Below, one piece after another: positions 6,951 through 9,579 of a stretch of DNA of 9,579 nt. The notes under the pieces are model-generated. The model was not told the DNA's origin and searched no databases. It saw only the letters and a list, made by a program, of their open reading frames with translations. The stretch is from Pseudomonadota bacterium. GTDB lineage: Bacteria > Myxococcota_A > Polyangia > Polyangiales > Sandaracinaceae. The stretch is taken from the NCBI GenBank assembly GCA_023427125.1, contig JAEZBP010000847.1, positions 1-9,579 on the forward strand. The letters run 5' to 3'. The position numbers and the translations under genes are program-made. Every line of letters begins with the position of its first letter. Position 1 is the first letter of the stretch.

Positions 6951-7460
6951 CTACCAGGGCGCGCCGCGGACGAGCATGGCCGCCAGTGCGAGGACGACGA
7001 GCGCGAGCAGCAGGTTGGCGCGGCCCCAGTAGCGCGCGACCACGCGGATGCGCTGAGCGCGCGGATCGCTCGGACGCTCCCGCAAGAGTCGCGTCGCGCG
7101 CGGACCCATGGAGAGATCGTGGACCAGCGTCGCGACCACGATCGCCGTCACGACCAGCAGCTTGGCGCCGAGCGTCCGGCCGAAGGAGGTCGCGTAGAAC
7201 GCCGGTGAGGTCAGCTCGGTCACCCCCACGCCCCGGTGAATCACGAGGTAGGTGCCGGTGGCGATCAGCGTGCCGAGCGCGATCCAGCCGAGCCAGCGGA
7301 AGCGCACGCCCGTGCGGTGGACGAGGTCGCCCGCCTGCGCGCGATAGTCGGGGTGCCGGATCACCGGCACGATCACGGCGGCGAAGAAGACCATCCCCCC
7401 GACCCACACCGCCGCGGCGATGAGGTGGAGCCAGACGACGGAGATGTAGAGGCCGTACAC
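6951..7460 (-). CDS. CopD-like four-helix membrane protein
   Basis: This 169-residue integral inner-membrane protein has hydrophobic helices at about 5-34, 55-74, 97-114 and 146-164. The first carries WLHLIAAAVWVGG (10-22), the typical entry of the CopD/DUF2269-like superfamily, with H12 in place. H48 and H114 are further candidate metal or haem ligands. CopD proteins are linked to copper handling, and many relatives are of unknown function or haem-binding. The start is GTG at 7460. Longer in-frame starts run into sequence antisense to the sigma-54 regulator, and the next Met (residue 23) would cut the first helix. A sigma-54 promoter (7487-7502) would give a leader of about 16 nt without a clear Shine-Dalgarno. 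It is divergent from the regulator and likely its target. Confidence 0.8.
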   Translation of the reverse strand: MYGLYISVVWLHLIAAAVWVGGMVFFAAVIVPVIRHPDYRAQAGDLVHRTGVRFRWLGWIALGTLIATGTYLVIHRGVGVTELTSPAFYATSFGRTLGAKLLVVTAIVVATLVHDLSMGPRATRLLRERPSDPRAQRIRVVARYWGRANLLLALVVLALAAMLVRGAPW

Positions 7461-7480
7461 GTGGGTGGCTGCCGTAGGAG

Positions 7481-7498
7481 ATAGCGAGCAGGCGCTAT
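7481..7498. repeat. Inverted repeat overlapping the CopD-gene -12 element
   Basis: ATAGCG-AGCAGG-CGCTAT is a perfect 6-bp inverted repeat with a 6-bp spacer. It covers the -12 half of the sigma-54 promoter, so a protein bound here could block the promoter. It may also be coincidental. Confidence 0.4.
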
Positions 7499-7502
7499 GC
7501 CA
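7487..7502 (-). promoter_or_regulatory. Sigma-54 (-24/-12) promoter of the CopD-like gene
   Basis: On the minus strand the sequence is TGGCATAGCGCCTGCT, against the consensus TGGCACG-N4-TTGCW. GG (7501-7500) and GC (7489-7488) are exactly 10 bases apart and 9 of 12 consensus positions match. The predicted start of transcription is about 7476, 16 nt before the GTG. It shares GGCA-N5-CCTGCT with the hemerythrin-gene promoter. Confidence 0.6.
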
Positions 7503-7544
7503 GCGAGCGCTCGATGCTGGCGCGAGCGCGGCGCCCGGCGTAGT

Positions 7545-7559
7545 GTTCCAATCTGGACC
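7545..7559. promoter_or_regulatory. Upstream activator dyad for the CopD-like gene
   Basis: Read in the direction of the CopD gene, this is GGTCC-AGATT-GGAAC, preceded by C. It matches the dyad at 8588-8602 (GTTCC-GCAAT-GGAAC) in all but one base of the half-sites. Its centre (7552) lies 64 bp from the -12 C at 7488, about -76 from transcription start. It also ends one base before the regulator's ATG at 7561, so it could mediate autoregulation. Confidence 0.55.
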
Positions 7560-7560
7560 G

Positions 7561-8586
<1,026 letters not shown>

Positions 8587-8603
8587 CGTTCCGCAATGGA
8601 ACG
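8587..8603. promoter_or_regulatory. Upstream activator dyad for the hemerythrin-like gene
   Basis: CGTTCC-GCAAT-GGAACG is a perfect 6-bp inverted repeat directly after the regulator's stop codon. Its centre (8595) lies 65 bp upstream of the -12 C (8660), about -77, matching the spacing of the related dyad before the CopD-like gene. This is a normal distance for enhancer-binding-protein sites. A simple hairpin at the gene end is the alternative; there is no T tract. Confidence 0.6.
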
Positions 8604-8615
8604 GCATGCGCACCG

Positions 8616-8631
8616 ATTGCGCTGCCGCAAT
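8616..8631. repeat. Second inverted repeat in the hemerythrin promoter region
   Basis: ATTGCG-CTGC-CGCAAT is a perfect 6-bp inverted repeat centred about -48. Its right half lies in CCGCAATG, which also occurs at 8591-8598 across the first dyad. It could be a secondary activator or repressor site. No equivalent is seen before the CopD-like gene. Confidence 0.45.
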
Positions 8632-8645
8632 GCCTCGACGCTGAG

Positions 8646-8661
8646 CGGCACGGGTCCTGCT
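8646..8661 (+). promoter_or_regulatory. Sigma-54 (-24/-12) promoter of the hemerythrin-like gene
   Basis: The sequence is CGGCACGGGTCCTGCT. GG (8647-8648) and GC (8659-8660) are exactly 10 bases apart and 10 of 12 positions match TGGCACG-N4-TTGCW. Predicted transcription start is near 8672, only about 3 nt before the ATG at 8675. Confidence 0.7.
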
Positions 8662-8674
8662 GTCACGCGGGCAC

Positions 8675-9199
8675 ATGGGCACGCTCGCGCAGTACATGGA
8701 GGACGATCACAATCGCATCGACGGGCTGCTCGCCCGGTCGGTGGCCGACCCGGAGCGCTTCGATCACGAGGCCTTCGAGCGGTTCCGCTCGGCGTTGCTC
8801 CGCCACGTCGGCATCGAGGAGAAGATCCTCCTCGCCGACGCGAGGAGGCGGGGAGGAGGGGTGCCGCTGCCCATCGCACCGGTGCTGCGTCGCGAGCACG
8901 GCGCCATCGCCTCGCTCCTCGTCCCGACGCCCGACCACGCGCTGGTCGCCGAGATCCGCGCGCTCCTCGACGTGCACAACCCGCGTGAAGAGGGCCCGGA
9001 TGGGCTCTACGCGACGTGCGAGCGCTTGGCGGGGCCCGACGTGCCGGCCCTGCTCGCTCGGGTGCGTGCGGCGCCCGAAGTGCCGATGGCTCGGCACTAC
9101 GACGGAAGCCGCGCGACGCGGAGCGCCGCGGACGCGCTCGCACGCAGCTCGGAGGCGGCCCCGCCGAGGAGCTTCGTGCCCCACTCAAAGCCCAATTGA
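8675..9199 (+). CDS. Hemerythrin-like (HHE) di-iron protein
   Basis: The 174-residue cytoplasmic protein has the spaced ligand set of a hemerythrin four-helix bundle: H12 in DDHNRID, H44 and E48 in HVGIEE, H75 in REHGAI, and H101 with E105 in HNPREE. Such proteins bind O2 or NO at a di-iron centre, or act in Fe-S repair (YtfE/RIC-like) or oxygen/metal sensing. The last 45 or so residues are Ala/Arg/Ser-rich and probably disordered, beyond the usual domain. ATG 8675 keeps the conserved LAQYM helix before H12 but leaves almost no leader from the predicted sigma-54 start. ATG 8696 (residue 8) would give a leader of about 24 nt. Neither has a Shine-Dalgarno. It lies 88 bp downstream of the regulator and is its likely target. 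Confidence 0.88.
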   Translation: MGTLAQYMEDDHNRIDGLLARSVADPERFDHEAFERFRSALLRHVGIEEKILLADARRRGGGVPLPIAPVLRREHGAIASLLVPTPDHALVAEIRALLDVHNPREEGPDGLYATCERLAGPDVPALLARVRAAPEVPMARHYDGSRATRSAADALARSSEAAPPRSFVPHSKPN

Positions 9200-9461
9200 T
9201 CTGGCGCAACCACCGCTGACGACCGCACCGCGCCTTGATCCAGCGCAACTCGTCGCGCGCTCGATCGGGTACATCCTTGCCCGGACACTCGCCGCACAAA
9301 ATATAGTCCACACAGCACTGGACTGGTTGACATGGCGCACCTATGTGCCTCGGCCAACAGCTCTCGCACTCGAGCACGCACGCGCCTCACTCACGCGCCG
9401 GTGCTCGTCCTTGCGGCGGAGCGAGGGCCGGCCGGCCCGGCCGCTCTTGTCGGAGCGATTG
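9200..9461. other. Spacer between hemerythrin-like and cytochrome c genes
   Basis: No convincing gene is on the + strand here. AGTCCA-N8-TGGACT (9305-9324) is a perfect 6-bp inverted repeat in a locally AT-richer patch. CGAGCAC (9371-9377) and GTGCTCG (9401-9407) form a 7-bp inverted repeat with a 23-nt loop. GGGCCGGCCGGCCC (9425-9438) is a 14-bp palindrome shortly before the cytochrome gene. The minus strand has a cysteine-rich open frame from about 9377 that runs into antisense of the hemerythrin gene. A TTGACA at 9327 has no -10 partner. Promoters are not resolved. Confidence 0.5.
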
Positions 9462-9579
9462 ATGATCCCTGTGCTTCGTATCTCGATCCTCAGCTCGTTG
9501 GCGCTCGCGCTCTCGTCTTGCGCAGAGGTTCCCGAAGAAGGTGTCGAGCGCGGTCGCGTGCTCTTCGCCACGTGTACGC
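9462..9579 (+). CDS. Lipoprotein cytochrome c (5' part, truncated by window end)
   Basis: The frame from ATG 9462 gives 39 complete codons to the window edge. Residues 1-19 are a signal peptide with a hydrophobic core (ILSSLALAL). L17-S18-S19-C20 is a lipobox, so the protein should be lipidated at C20 and anchored on the outer face of a membrane. Mature residues EEGVERGRVLFATC match the lead-in to a class I cytochrome c haem site. C38 would be the first Cys of CXXCH, and the window ends one base into the second following codon. GGAG at 9452-9455 is well placed, 6 nt before the ATG. The CXXCH itself is not visible, so the cytochrome call is strong inference, not proof. Confidence 0.75.
   Translation, partial: MIPVLRISILSSLALALSSCAEVPEEGVERGRVLFATCT

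Noticed and set aside
7465..7560. Earlier GTG start for the sigma-54 regulator
   Set aside because: Third-position GC falls to about 60%, unlike the genuine coding sequence, and the segment holds the divergent promoter and dyads.
9201..9217. GG-N10-GC match (TGGCGCAACCACCGCT) as a third sigma-54 promoter
   Set aside because: Only the spacing fits; the -24 and -12 boxes are poor, no GTTCC/GGAAC dyad lies upstream, and such matches are expected by chance in GC-rich DNA.
9327..9346. TTGACA followed by CTATGT as a sigma-70 promoter
   Set aside because: The boxes are only 8 bp apart and no -10-like hexamer occurs at 15-19 bp spacing.

Overview
The DNA is strongly GC-rich, with GC-biased third codon positions, tightly packed genes and ATGA/GTGA/TTGA start-stop overlaps. 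Together with a sigma-54 enhancer-binding regulator and an OmpA-tailed transporter component, this suggests a myxobacterium-like deltaproteobacterium (Myxococcota, perhaps Polyangia/Sandaracinaceae). The taxonomy is inference from style; no marker gene is present.

Region 1 (1-5810, + strand) reads as one operon. It holds the C-terminus of an OmpA-domain protein, an SsuC/TauC-type ABC permease and its SsuB/TauB-type ATPase. These are followed by an unrecognised membrane-anchored coiled-coil protein, a two-domain AAA+ ATPase with a degenerate first domain, a TerB-like protein and a formyltransferase. The first five junctions are overlaps or gaps of 1-33 bp and the last is a TTGA overlap. I infer an envelope-associated machine: an importer-like ABC pair, a peptidoglycan-binding partner, a membrane coiled-coil adaptor, an AAA+ motor and a TerB metal/stress module. 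Its substrate is unknown.

Region 2 (5811-6950) has a folded intergenic element, a PlsC-type acyltransferase with altered catalytic motifs, and a 19-nt hairpin separating it from the convergent next gene.

Region 3 (6951-9199) is the most interesting part. A CopD-like four-helix membrane protein (- strand) and a hemerythrin-like protein (+ strand) flank a sigma-54 enhancer-binding protein that has no usual receptor domain but carries an N-terminal cysteine cluster. Both flanking genes have a good -24/-12 promoter sharing GGCA-N5-CCTGCT. Both also carry a related dyad (CGkTCC-N5-GGAAC) centred 64-65 bp from the -12 element. This looks like a self-contained sigma-54 regulon, plausibly sensing NO, oxygen, redox state or metal.

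Region 4 (9200-9579) is a 262-bp spacer with inverted repeats and a cysteine-rich open frame on the - strand, then the start of a lipoprotein cytochrome c that runs off the window.
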